From CAZXVW01 sp964644025 (GTDB taxonomy: Bacteria; Acidobacteriota; Terriglobia; Bryobacterales; Bryobacteraceae), in assembly GCA_964644025.1 (NCBI GenBank), contig CAZXVW010000231.1:1-6203 (forward strand): a DNA stretch of 6,203 bases, given 5' to 3'. A model generated the notes under the pieces. It was not told where the DNA came from. It did not search any database and saw only the letters and a list, made by a program, of their open reading frames with translations. Position numbers and translations under genes: made by a program. Below are positions 1 through 6,054 of this stretch, piece by piece. Positions within the stretch are counted from its first letter, which is position 1. Each line of letters opens with the position of its first letter.

Positions 1-28
1 GGACCTCCAGCCCTCAACAGAATAGCAC

Positions 29-46
29 AAAAATGTCACTAAGTGA
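29..46 (-). terminator. Weak hairpin plus T-run after ndk
   Basis: In the direction of the operon, TCAC-TTA-GTGA (46-36) forms a short 4-bp stem, followed after two bases by five T residues (33-29). It lies 13 bases past the ndk stop, the right place for an operon terminator, but the stem is short and not GC-rich. Nothing else recognisable is in 1-58. Confidence 0.25.
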
Positions 47-58
47 ACAGTATTGGCC

Positions 59-472
59 CTAAAGCAACTCCGCCGTGCTGAAGAAGAACGGGACTTCGGT
101 GGCCGCCGTTGCTGGCGAGTCCGAGCCGTGAACGGCGTTGCGCTCGATGTCGGTTCCGTAACTCTTTCGAATGGTGCCGCGCCCGGCGTGGGCCGGTTCG
201 GTGGGGCCCATCAGCGCGCGCCACTTCGCAATGGCGTTCTCGCCCTCCAGGACCATGACCACGCAAGGCCCTTCGGTCATAAACTTGACCAGGCTGCGGT
301 AGAACTTCTGTTTCCGGTGAACCGCGTAAAAGGCCTGGGCTTCCGCTTTGCTCATGCGAAGCTTCTTCATGGCTACGATGCGAAAGCCCTTCTTCTCGAT
401 GATGCGGATGATGTCGCCAGTGTGGCCGGCGGCCACGGCGTCCGGTTTGATGATGGCGAAAGTGCGTTCCAT
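59..472 (-). CDS. ndk: Nucleoside diphosphate kinase
   Basis: The 137-aa product transfers the gamma-phosphate of ATP to other (d)NDPs through a phosphohistidine in the cytoplasm. Visible family landmarks are the N-terminal FAIIKPDAV strand with Lys9, FYAVHR near 48-53, the nucleotide-binding GRGTIR at 97-102, and the active-site NAVHGSDS with catalytic His115. The C-terminus FFFSTAELL is also typical, and the length matches the usual 135-145 aa. The frame is open nine codons further upstream to an ATG at 499, but the ATG at 472 gives the canonical MERTFAIIKP start and has a GAGAG purine stretch a few bases before it. It lies 67 bp after sucD on the same strand with no evident terminator between, so it is probably the last gene of the sucCD operon. 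Ndk is known to associate with succinyl-CoA synthetase in some bacteria, which fits this linkage. The identification is firm. Confidence 0.97.
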   Translation of the reverse strand: MERTFAIIKPDAVAAGHTGDIIRIIEKKGFRIVAMKKLRMSKAEAQAFYAVHRKQKFYRSLVKFMTEGPCVVMVLEGENAIAKWRALMGPTEPAHAGRGTIRKSYGTDIERNAVHGSDSPATAATEVPFFFSTAELL

Positions 473-539
473 AACGTCTCTCGTAACGATACAGAGCACG
501 CGAAGGCCCCTTCCCGGTTTCGCAGCCCTGCAGGAAATA

Positions 540-1412
540 TCAGTTGGACAGCCTGCCTTGCACCCTTTCCCCGATTTCGGCCGGTGTTTCGCAGACGGTG
601 ATGCCGGCGGCCTTCATGGCGGCCATCTTGTCGGCGGCCTTGCCGGAACCGCCGGAAATGATGGCCCCGGCGTGGCCCATGCGGCGTCCCGGGGGCGCGG
701 TCTGCCCGGCGACGAAGCCGATCACGGGCTTTTTCACGTTTGCGGCGATGAAGGCCGCCGCCGTCTCCTCGGCGTTGCCGCCGATCTCGCCGATCATGAC
801 GATGGCGTGGGTGTCGGGGTCGTCGTTGAATAGCTTGATGGCGTCCACGAAGTTGGTGCCGATGATCGGATCGCCGCCGATGCCGATGCAGGTGGACTGG
901 CCGATGCCGAGAGCGGTCAACTGTCCGACGGCTTCGTAGGTCAGCGTCCCGGAGCGCGAGATGACGCCAACATGACCGGGGTGGTGCACCTGGCCCGGCA
1001 TGATGCCCACTTTGCACTTTCCGGGGGAAATGATGCCGGGGCAGTTCGGCCCGATGAGCCGGGTATGGCGGTCCTTGAGGAAGTGCCACACCTGGATCAT
1101 GTCCGCGGTGGGAATGCCCTCGGTGATGCAGACCACTAGGGCGAGGCCGGCGTCGGCCGCTTCCATGATGGCGTCAGCGGCGAACGGCGGCGGCACGAAA
1201 ATGACCGACGCGTTGGCGCCGGTCTCGCGCACCGCCTCGGCGACGGTGTTGAAGACAGGACGGTCCAGGTGCGTCTGGCCGCCTTTGCCGGGAACGGCGC
1301 CACCGACGATGTTGGTCCCATAGGCGATCATCTGCTCGGAGTGGAAAGTCGCCTCCTTTCCGGTGAAGCCCTGTACCAGGAGCCGGGTGTTCTCGTCGAC
1401 GAGTATGCTCAT
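540..1412 (-). CDS. sucD: Succinyl-CoA synthetase alpha subunit (succinate-CoA ligase)
   Basis: The 290-aa alpha subunit carries the phosphorylated histidine and CoA-binding Rossmann domain of succinyl-CoA synthetase. With SucC it converts succinyl-CoA, phosphate and NDP to succinate, CoA and NTP in the TCA cycle. Visible motifs are GFTGKEATFHS (15-25) and GGAVPGKGGQTH (37-48) in the CoA domain, IGPNCPGIISPGKCKVGIMPG (120-140), the SRSGTLTYE strand (152-160), GGDPIIGT (179-186), IGEIGGNAEE (207-216), and the GRRMGHAGAIISG loop with catalytic His247 (His246 in E. coli). Length is normal. The start ATG overlaps the sucC stop in an ATGA arrangement, and a GAGG Shine-Dalgarno sits 8 bases upstream inside sucC, implying translational coupling and equal subunit output. 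No key residue is missing. Confidence 0.98.
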   Translation of the reverse strand: MSILVDENTRLLVQGFTGKEATFHSEQMIAYGTNIVGGAVPGKGGQTHLDRPVFNTVAEAVRETGANASVIFVPPPFAADAIMEAADAGLALVVCITEGIPTADMIQVWHFLKDRHTRLIGPNCPGIISPGKCKVGIMPGQVHHPGHVGVISRSGTLTYEAVGQLTALGIGQSTCIGIGGDPIIGTNFVDAIKLFNDDPDTHAIVMIGEIGGNAEETAAAFIAANVKKPVIGFVAGQTAPPGRRMGHAGAIISGGSGKAADKMAAMKAAGITVCETPAEIGERVQGRLSN

Positions 1413-1424
1413 TGTGCCAACCTC
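1409..1424 (-). promoter_or_regulatory. sucC/sucD translational-coupling junction with internal RBS
   Basis: Read on the minus strand, GAGG (1424-1421) inside the end of sucC precedes the sucD ATG (1412-1410) by 8 bases. The sucC TGA (1411-1409) overlaps that ATG as ATGA. This arrangement lets ribosomes finishing SucC restart on SucD, which suits a complex needing equal amounts of both subunits. Confidence 0.75.
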
Positions 1425-2566
1425 ACGATTTTCTCCGCTGCGTCTTTCATCCCCTCGGCCACCGTGAAGCGGAAGCCGGAATCGGCCAGGATGCGGCGGC
1501 CTTCTTCCACGTTGGTGCCTTCCATCCGGACGACGACCGGGATGTTGAGATCCAGGTCCTTGGCGGCGGCGACCACGCCGGTGGCCAGACGGTCGCAGCG
1601 GAGGATGCCGCCGAAGATGTTGATCAGCACTCCCTTCACGTTCTCATCGGAGGTCAGGATGCGGAAGGCGTTCTTGATCTGCTCGGCGCTGGCGCCGCCG
1701 CCGACGTCGAGGAAATTGGCCGGGTTGCCGCCGGCGTACTTGATGATGTCCATCGTGGCCATGGCGAGGCCGGCGCCGTTGACCATGCAGCCGACGTTGC
1801 CGTCCAGCTTGATGTAGTTGAGGTTGTACTTGGACGCCTCCACCTCGAGCGGGTCCTCCTCATTGAGATCGCGCAACTCGAGCAGATCCTGGTGGCGGAA
1901 CAGCGCGTTGTCGTCGAGGTTGATCTTGGCGTCGAGGGCGTAGACCTTCCCCTCGGTAGTGAGGACGAAGGGGTTGATCTCGGCCAGCGAAGCATCGACC
2001 GCGTCGAACGCCCTGGCGAGCGCGGCCATCGCCTGGGCCGCCGGGCGGATGGCCTTTTTGGGCAGTCCCATGCCGAAGGCGAGCTTGCGGGCCTGGAACG
2101 GGGCCAGCCCGATCCCCGGCTCCAGCAATTCCTTCAACAGCAGCTCGGGTGTTTTCCGGGCCACCTCCTCGATCTCGACGCCGCCGGCTGAAGACGCCAT
2201 GAACACGTTCTTTCCCTGGGCGCGGTCGAGCACGATGCCGAGGTAAAGTTCCCGCTCGATGGGCAACGTTTCCTCGATCAGCACCCGCCGGACGAGCCTG
2301 CCCTCGGGACCGGTCTGGTGCGTGACCAGGGTCATGCCGAGCATCTTCGCGGCAATTTCGGCGGCCTCGGCGGCATTGGCGGCGACCTTCACGCCACCGC
2401 CCTTGCCGCGGCCGCCGGCGTGGATCTGCGCCTTCACGACGACGCTGCCGCCGATTCTCTCCGCGGCGGCGCGGGCTTCCCCGGCCGAGAAGACCACCTC
2501 GCCTCTCGGCACGGGGACGTCATGAGCGGCCAAAATTTTCTTGGCCTGATATTCGTGAATCTTCAT
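1409..2566 (-). CDS. sucC: Succinyl-CoA synthetase beta subunit (ADP/GDP-forming)
   Basis: The 385-aa beta subunit supplies the ATP-grasp nucleotide-binding domain (about residues 2-230) and the C-terminal CoA-ligase domain (about 240-385) of succinyl-CoA synthetase. Landmarks are MKIHEYQAKKIL at the start, the nucleotide loop KAQIHAGGRGKGGGVK (45-60), AEINPFVLT with Glu197/Asn198 for metal and phosphate, Asp212, VNGAGLAMATMD (262-273), NFLDVGGGAS (284-293) and INIFGGILRCDRLA (315-328). Pro20 matches the E. coli enzyme, which uses ADP or GDP, so nucleotide preference cannot be decided by eye. The ATG at 2566 is preceded by an AGGGA Shine-Dalgarno about eight bases away and gives the family-standard N-terminus. 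It is the first gene of the sucC-sucD-ndk operon, is divergent from trpD across 52 bp, and overlaps sucD by 4 bases. Confidence 0.98.
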   Translation of the reverse strand: MKIHEYQAKKILAAHDVPVPRGEVVFSAGEARAAAERIGGSVVVKAQIHAGGRGKGGGVKVAANAAEAAEIAAKMLGMTLVTHQTGPEGRLVRRVLIEETLPIERELYLGIVLDRAQGKNVFMASSAGGVEIEEVARKTPELLLKELLEPGIGLAPFQARKLAFGMGLPKKAIRPAAQAMAALARAFDAVDASLAEINPFVLTTEGKVYALDAKINLDDNALFRHQDLLELRDLNEEDPLEVEASKYNLNYIKLDGNVGCMVNGAGLAMATMDIIKYAGGNPANFLDVGGGASAEQIKNAFRILTSDENVKGVLINIFGGILRCDRLATGVVAAAKDLDLNIPVVVRMEGTNVEEGRRILADSGFRFTVAEGMKDAAEKIVRLAQ

Positions 2567-2618
2567 GGATTTGTCCCTGTGCTAGGATTGCAGTTGAAAG
2601 CAAGATCACTACTATATC
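2567..2618. promoter_or_regulatory. Divergent sucC / trpD intergenic region, presumed promoters
   Basis: This 52-bp AT-richer gap lies between two divergent start codons, so promoters for both directions must lie in it or reach into the flanking genes. On the plus strand, weak matches are TTGCAG (2588-2593), a 16-bp gap and TACTAT (2610-2615). That pair would start transcription almost at the trpD ATG. TTGAAA (2594-2599) is a better -35 match but has no well-spaced -10. On the minus strand I see only a TATAGT-like -10 (2616-2611) without a convincing -35. In-frame stops at 2583 and 2595 exclude an earlier trpD start. Neither promoter is secure. Confidence 0.4.
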
Positions 2619-3641
2619 ATGTCGCTGTTACCCTTCCTTCATCGGGTCGCCGAGCGCGAAAACCTGAGCGCCGCCGAGGCCGAACAGGCGATGAATGTCA
2701 TCCTGGCGGGTGAGGCGACGACGGCCCAGATCGGGGCGTTCCTGGTGGCGCTCCGCATGAAAGGGGAGACCGGCGAAGAGGTTCTGGGCTTCGCCCGGGC
2801 CATGCGGGCGAAGGCGACGCCGGTGGAGGTGGGGCTGGCCGGCGAGCCGTTGCTGGACGTGGTCGGCACCGGCGGCGACGGTCACGCGACTTTCAACATC
2901 TCGACCACGGCGGCCTTCGTGGCGGCGGGCGCGGGCGTCAAGGTGGCCAAGCACGGCAACCGCTCGATCTCGAGCCGGTGCGGGGCGGCGGACGTGCTCG
3001 AGAGTCTCGGCGTGCGGCTGATTTCCGATCCGGTCCGGATGGGGGAGGCGGTGCGCCGGGTAGGCATCAGCTTTCTGTTCGCGCCGGCGCTGCATCCGGC
3101 CATGAAGTATGCCCAGCCGGCCCGGCGGGAGCTGAAAATGCGGACGGTGTTCAACCTGCTGGGGCCGCTTACAAACCCGGCCGGGGCCACCTGCCAGGTG
3201 GTGGGGGCGCCCTCACCCGAGGCGGCTTCACTGATGGCGGCGGCGCTGGCGACCCTGGGGCTGGTGCGGGGCTTCGTGGTACACGGAGCCGACGGGATGG
3301 ACGAGATTACCACGACCGGACCGACGCTGGCCCTGGAAATCCGCGGCGGGAGCATCATCCGGCACTCGTTGCAGCCGGCGGAGTTCGGTGTGCCGCTGGC
3401 CACGCTCGAGGAGCTGCGCGGCGGCGACCATGCCGAGAACGCGGCGATCACCCGGGCGGTTCTGGACGGGGAAAAAGGGCCCCGGCGGGACATCGTGGTG
3501 ATGAACGCCGCTGTAGCGCTAGTGGCGGCGGGCAAGGCGAAGGACTTCCAGGAAGGCGCGGAACTGGCGGCCGCGGCGATCGACTCCGGCGCGGCGCGCC
3601 GGAAGCTGGCTGAGCTGGCCGCCTTTACCCGGCAGGAGTGA
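2619..3641 (+). CDS. trpD: Anthranilate phosphoribosyltransferase
   Basis: The 340-aa enzyme joins anthranilate to PRPP, giving phosphoribosylanthranilate and pyrophosphate, in tryptophan biosynthesis. The N-terminal helical domain (about 1-70) includes GEATTAQIGAFLVALRMKGET (31-51). The PRPP-binding VVGTGGDGHATFNIST follows at 81-96, then KHGNRSISS (111-119) and ADVLESLGV (124-132). Next come RRELKMRTVFNLLGPLTNPA (169-188), whose arginines contact anthranilate, and the metal-binding DGMDEIT with Asp228/Glu229. Length is standard. The ATG at 2619 is the only ATG/GTG/TTG after an in-frame stop at 2595-2597 that keeps the complete N-terminal domain, yet no Shine-Dalgarno precedes it, which may mean leaderless or weak initiation. 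No other trp gene lies within the window, so here it is a solitary trpD, divergent from sucC and convergent with the receiver-like gene. GTGGD and DE motifs favour TrpD over a thymidine or pyrimidine phosphorylase relative. Confidence 0.96.
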   Translation: MSLLPFLHRVAERENLSAAEAEQAMNVILAGEATTAQIGAFLVALRMKGETGEEVLGFARAMRAKATPVEVGLAGEPLLDVVGTGGDGHATFNISTTAAFVAAGAGVKVAKHGNRSISSRCGAADVLESLGVRLISDPVRMGEAVRRVGISFLFAPALHPAMKYAQPARRELKMRTVFNLLGPLTNPAGATCQVVGAPSPEAASLMAAALATLGLVRGFVVHGADGMDEITTTGPTLALEIRGGSIIRHSLQPAEFGVPLATLEELRGGDHAENAAITRAVLDGEKGPRRDIVVMNAAVALVAAGKAKDFQEGAELAAAAIDSGAARRKLAELAAFTRQE

Positions 3642-3646
3642 CGGCC

Positions 3647-3664
3647 GCCCCCGATGCCGGGGGC
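3647..3664. terminator. GC hairpin between convergent genes, possible terminator
   Basis: A perfect inverted repeat has 7-bp arms GCCCCCG and CGGGGGC around an ATGC loop. It starts five bases after the trpD stop and sits in the 35-bp gap between convergent genes, so it could stop transcription from both sides. No T-tract follows on either strand, so it does not meet the full intrinsic-terminator pattern. Confidence 0.4.
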
Positions 3665-3676
3665 TGCGGCGCCCGG

Positions 3677-4057
3677 TTAATGGGAGCCGGCGTGGCGTTT
3701 CAGGATCTGCGGAAGGTTCTGCGAAAAGGCCGATCGCGTCATGACGATATCGCAGCCGGCGTCATGCGCTTGCCGTTTCAGTTCGCCCTGCACGTGTGAG
3801 AGGTACCCGATCAGGCTGATCCTCTTCAGCTCCGAATCCTGTTTGATCTGAGTAATCACCTTCAGCGGGTCCAGGGTCTGGCAGTTCAGGTCCAGAATGA
3901 TAACAGCCGGATGATCGGCGGCCCTCTCCAGCACATCCTGTTCCGACTTAACGAAGTCCACGCTCAGGCCCGCGCGCTTGGCGGCGTCGTTGATCTTGAC
4001 GGTGAACATCAGGTCGCCAACCGCCGCCACCACCTTTTTCTTGTAGCGTTTCGGCAT
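3677..4057 (-). CDS. Stand-alone receiver-like (CheY-fold) protein, degenerate
   Basis: The 126-aa product looks like a single response-regulator receiver domain with no output domain. A basic start (MPKRYKKK) leads into beta-1 VVAAVGD, with Asp15 as the only candidate for the usual acidic pair. PAVIILDLN (50-58) matches beta-3, with Asp56 in the phospho-acceptor position, and ISLIGYLSHV (80-89) matches beta-4 with Ser87 near the conserved Thr/Ser site. The beta-5 segment GCDIVMTRSAF (101-111) has Arg108 where receivers have an invariant Lys before Pro. Loss of that Lys and of one acidic residue suggests altered or absent phosphorylation. The start ATG has no strong Shine-Dalgarno. The frame stays open upstream to a TAG at 4214-4216 but contains no ATG, GTG or TTG, so 4057 is the earliest standard start. 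It follows the GGT-family gene by 164 bp on the same strand. Partner kinase and target are unknown. Confidence 0.8.
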   Translation of the reverse strand: MPKRYKKKVVAAVGDLMFTVKINDAAKRAGLSVDFVKSEQDVLERAADHPAVIILDLNCQTLDPLKVITQIKQDSELKRISLIGYLSHVQGELKRQAHDAGCDIVMTRSAFSQNLPQILKRHAGSH

Positions 4058-4146
4058 ACCAGCTTGGGAATAGGATTCCGGCGTCTGGGGAACACGGTTC
4101 CTGGTACCAGTCTTGACCGAATGGTACGAACGTCGGTAGGTAACTT

Positions 4147-4178
4147 CGATCTTACCGAGATCGGTGGCGGGTGCGCAA
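4147..4178 (-). promoter_or_regulatory. Candidate promoter with inverted repeat upstream of receiver gene
   Basis: Read on the minus strand, TTGCGC (4178-4173) and TAAGAT (4154-4149) are separated by 18 bp, a plausible but weak -35/-10 pair for the receiver-like gene. A perfect inverted repeat, CGATCT (4147-4152) and AGATCG (4158-4163) with a 5-base gap, overlaps the -10 and could be an operator. The resulting leader would be about 85 bases. It contains GGAAC (4089-4093) and GTTCC (4097-4101) around a 3-base loop, and the 10-bp palindrome CTGGTACCAG (4101-4110). Match quality to consensus is modest. Confidence 0.3.
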
Positions 4179-4191
4179 CTGCGGCCGCGGA

Positions 4192-4213
4192 GCCGGCGAT
4201 CGTCAGGGCCGGC
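4192..4213 (-). other. GC-rich inverted repeat after the GGT-family gene
   Basis: Two copies of GCCGGC (4192-4197 and 4208-4213) flank a 10-base loop, 9 bases after the stop codon of the GGT-family gene in its reading direction. It could fold in the transcript as a 3' stem or weak terminator. There is no T-tract after it, so termination is unproven. Confidence 0.25.
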
Positions 4214-4221
4214 CTACCTAG

Positions 4222-5928
4222 TCATTGTTCTTGCAGCGGCGCCGTGAAGTAAGGGTCCGGTTCGGGCACGGCCTCGCCGTCCTTGCGCGGCGAGGAGGCA
4301 CCGAACTTGACCCCGGTCGCGGTGTTGTACAAGACGGCCTGGCCACCCCCGGTAGGCGAATCGAAAGCCCCCAGCATCTTCAACTCGTGTCCCATTTTCC
4401 GGAGCGCCTGAAGGGTGGCGGCAGGAAAGCGATTCTCGATTTCGACCTCGCACCCGCCGAAATCCAGCCTGGTGAAGCGCGGGGCTTCGAGCGCCGCCTG
4501 TATGTTCATCCCGTGATCCACGATGTTGGAGACAAACTGCGCGTGGGCCTGCGCCTGGTTCAGGCCGCCCATGATGCCGAAGCCGATGTGAACGTCCCCC
4601 TTTTCCATCAGCGCGGGAATGATGGTATGGAAAGGACGCTTGCGCGGCGCGACGGCGTTCGGGTGCCCTTCTTCCAGGGTGAACAGCGCCCCGCGGTTCT
4701 GAAGGTGGAACCCGCAACCATCCACGATCACGCCGGAGCCGAAACCCTGGTACAGGCTCTGTATCAGCGAAACGATGTTGCCCTCGCGGTCGACCACGGT
4801 CAGATAGATCGTATCTCCGGCGCCGCGCGGGGGATTGCCGGGTTTGACCTGGCAAGCGGCCTTCGTTTTGCTGATGAGGTCGGCGCGGCGGGCGGCGTAC
4901 TCTTTCGACAGCAGGCCGCCGACGGGGATCCGGGAGAATCGCGGGTCGCCCAGGTAGCGCTGCAGGTCCTGGTAGGCGAGCTTCTGGGCTTCGATTTTCA
5001 AGTGCAAAGTTTCCGCGCTATCCGGCGGCATCCCGGCGAGCGGAAAGCGTTCCATGATGTTGAGCATCTCGAGCGCCGCCATGCCCTGGCCGTTGGGAGG
5101 CAACTCGTAGACCTTCCACCCGCGGTAGGTGGCGGTGATCGGCTCCACCCACTCGGCTTCATAGTCAGCCAGGTCAGCGGGGGCGAGAACGCCCCCGAGC
5201 CGCTTCGAGGTCGCCAGGATCGCGCGGGCGATCGCCCCGCGGTAAAAGGGCTCGGCCCCATGTAGGGCTATCTGGCGCAGCGTGTCCGCCAGCAGGGGGT
5301 TGCGAAAAACTTCGCCGACCGCCGGCGCCTTCCCCCCGGGAAGGAAAATGCGCCGTGCTTCCTCGCTGGCCGAGAGCTTCTTGACGGCGGATCGCCAGTA
5401 GGCGTGGATCCACTCGGTCACAGGAAAACCGTGCTCAGCGTAGTAGACGGCGGGCTGGAACAATTCCGGCCACGGCAGGCGGCCGTAGCGCCGGTGCAAC
5501 TGCTTCCAGCCTTCGACGCAACCCGGCACGGTGACTGACAGGATTCCCTGTTCCGGCATCTGGTCATATCCTTTGTCGAGCAGGAGTTCGCGAGTGAGCG
5601 CCTGGGGGGCCCAGCCACTGGCATTGATCCCGGTGATCTTGCCGGTGGCGGCGTCGCGGCGGATGGCGAACAGATCGCCGCCGATACCGTTGCTCATCGG
5701 TTCCACCACGCCCATCACGGCGTTGGCGGCGATCGCGGCGTCGATGGCCGAACCGCCGCGGGCCAGGATCTGGGCGCCGGCCTGGGAGGCGAGCGTCTGG
5801 CTGGTAGCGACGATTCCTCTCGTCGTAATCACCATCGAGCGCGCCTGGGTGCGGCCGCTGGCGAGCGCCGAAGACATGGTGGCGAGGGTCATGATGGGAA
5901 CAAGACAAAGGAGTTGGCTGGAGGACAT
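4222..5928 (-). CDS. Gamma-glutamyltransferase-family Ntn hydrolase, YwrD-like, secreted
   Basis: The 568-aa precursor has the fold of gamma-glutamyltransferases, which self-cleave into large and small subunits at a threonine that then becomes the nucleophile. Residues 1-23 resemble a signal peptide (hydrophobic 6-19, ALA before Ser24), so a periplasmic or extracellular location is likely; the n-region lacks a positive charge. Family landmarks are GGSAIDAAIAAN (58-69), GIGGDLFAI (81-89), VPGCVEGW (134-141) and PPNGQG (277-282). GDTIYLTVVDREG (371-383) contains nucleophile Thr373, predicting subunits of 372 and 196 aa. FGSG (396-399) and GHPNAVAPRKRPFHT (421-435) follow. By hand alignment, E. 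coli GGT residues Arg114, Asn411, Asp433, Ser462 and Ser463 correspond to Ser104, Tyr393, Leu415, His434 and Thr435. This pattern resembles YwrD and the GGT-type cephalosporin acylases, so the substrate may not be glutathione. The ATG at 5928 is the first possible start after an in-frame TGA at 6016-6018; no good Shine-Dalgarno is visible. Confidence 0.9.
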   Translation of the reverse strand: MSSSQLLCLVPIMTLATMSSALASGRTQARSMVITTRGIVATSQTLASQAGAQILARGGSAIDAAIAANAVMGVVEPMSNGIGGDLFAIRRDAATGKITGINASGWAPQALTRELLLDKGYDQMPEQGILSVTVPGCVEGWKQLHRRYGRLPWPELFQPAVYYAEHGFPVTEWIHAYWRSAVKKLSASEEARRIFLPGGKAPAVGEVFRNPLLADTLRQIALHGAEPFYRGAIARAILATSKRLGGVLAPADLADYEAEWVEPITATYRGWKVYELPPNGQGMAALEMLNIMERFPLAGMPPDSAETLHLKIEAQKLAYQDLQRYLGDPRFSRIPVGGLLSKEYAARRADLISKTKAACQVKPGNPPRGAGDTIYLTVVDREGNIVSLIQSLYQGFGSGVIVDGCGFHLQNRGALFTLEEGHPNAVAPRKRPFHTIIPALMEKGDVHIGFGIMGGLNQAQAHAQFVSNIVDHGMNIQAALEAPRFTRLDFGGCEVEIENRFPAATLQALRKMGHELKMLGAFDSPTGGGQAVLYNTATGVKFGASSPRKDGEAVPEPDPYFTAPLQEQ

Positions 5929-5952
5929 GGCGTCATTCTGGTCTTCGGGTTG

Positions 5953-5958
5953 ATTGTA
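5953..5958 (-). promoter_or_regulatory. Possible -10 element for the GGT-family gene
   Basis: The 126-bp gap 5929-6054 separates this gene from the stop of the upstream partial gene. On the minus strand it holds TACAAT (5958-5953), a 5/6 match to a -10 box, about 25 bases before the start codon. No good -35 is found at 16-18 bp spacing, and no terminator with a T-tract is seen in the gap. Confidence 0.25.
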
Positions 5959-6054
5959 CCTGTTCCGCGAATACCCTGAGGCGAACCAACGCGGGCGGCG
6001 CGGGCCGTAATCCGCTCATAAGGTGCCGCCGCGGACCAAATAAGCGTTTCGGCG

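Noticed and set aside
53..601. Long plus-strand open frames opposite ndk and sucCD (for example 53-601, 544-939, 1412-2191)
   Set aside because: They are antisense to well-conserved enzymes, have no family motifs and are skewed in composition. GC-rich coding DNA commonly leaves such frames open.
2882..3535. 217-codon minus-strand open frame inside trpD
   Set aside because: It is antisense to an intact trpD with all catalytic motifs and resembles no family I know.
4113..4142. Plus-strand promoter-like TTGACC with an 18-bp gap to TAGGTA
   Set aside because: The -10 match is poor and transcription would run antisense into the GGT-family gene with no plus-strand gene to serve.
4225..5265. 346-codon plus-strand open frame opposite the GGT-family gene
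   Set aside because: It lies wholly antisense to a recognisable enzyme and has no domain, signal or RBS of its own; it is a codon-bias shadow.
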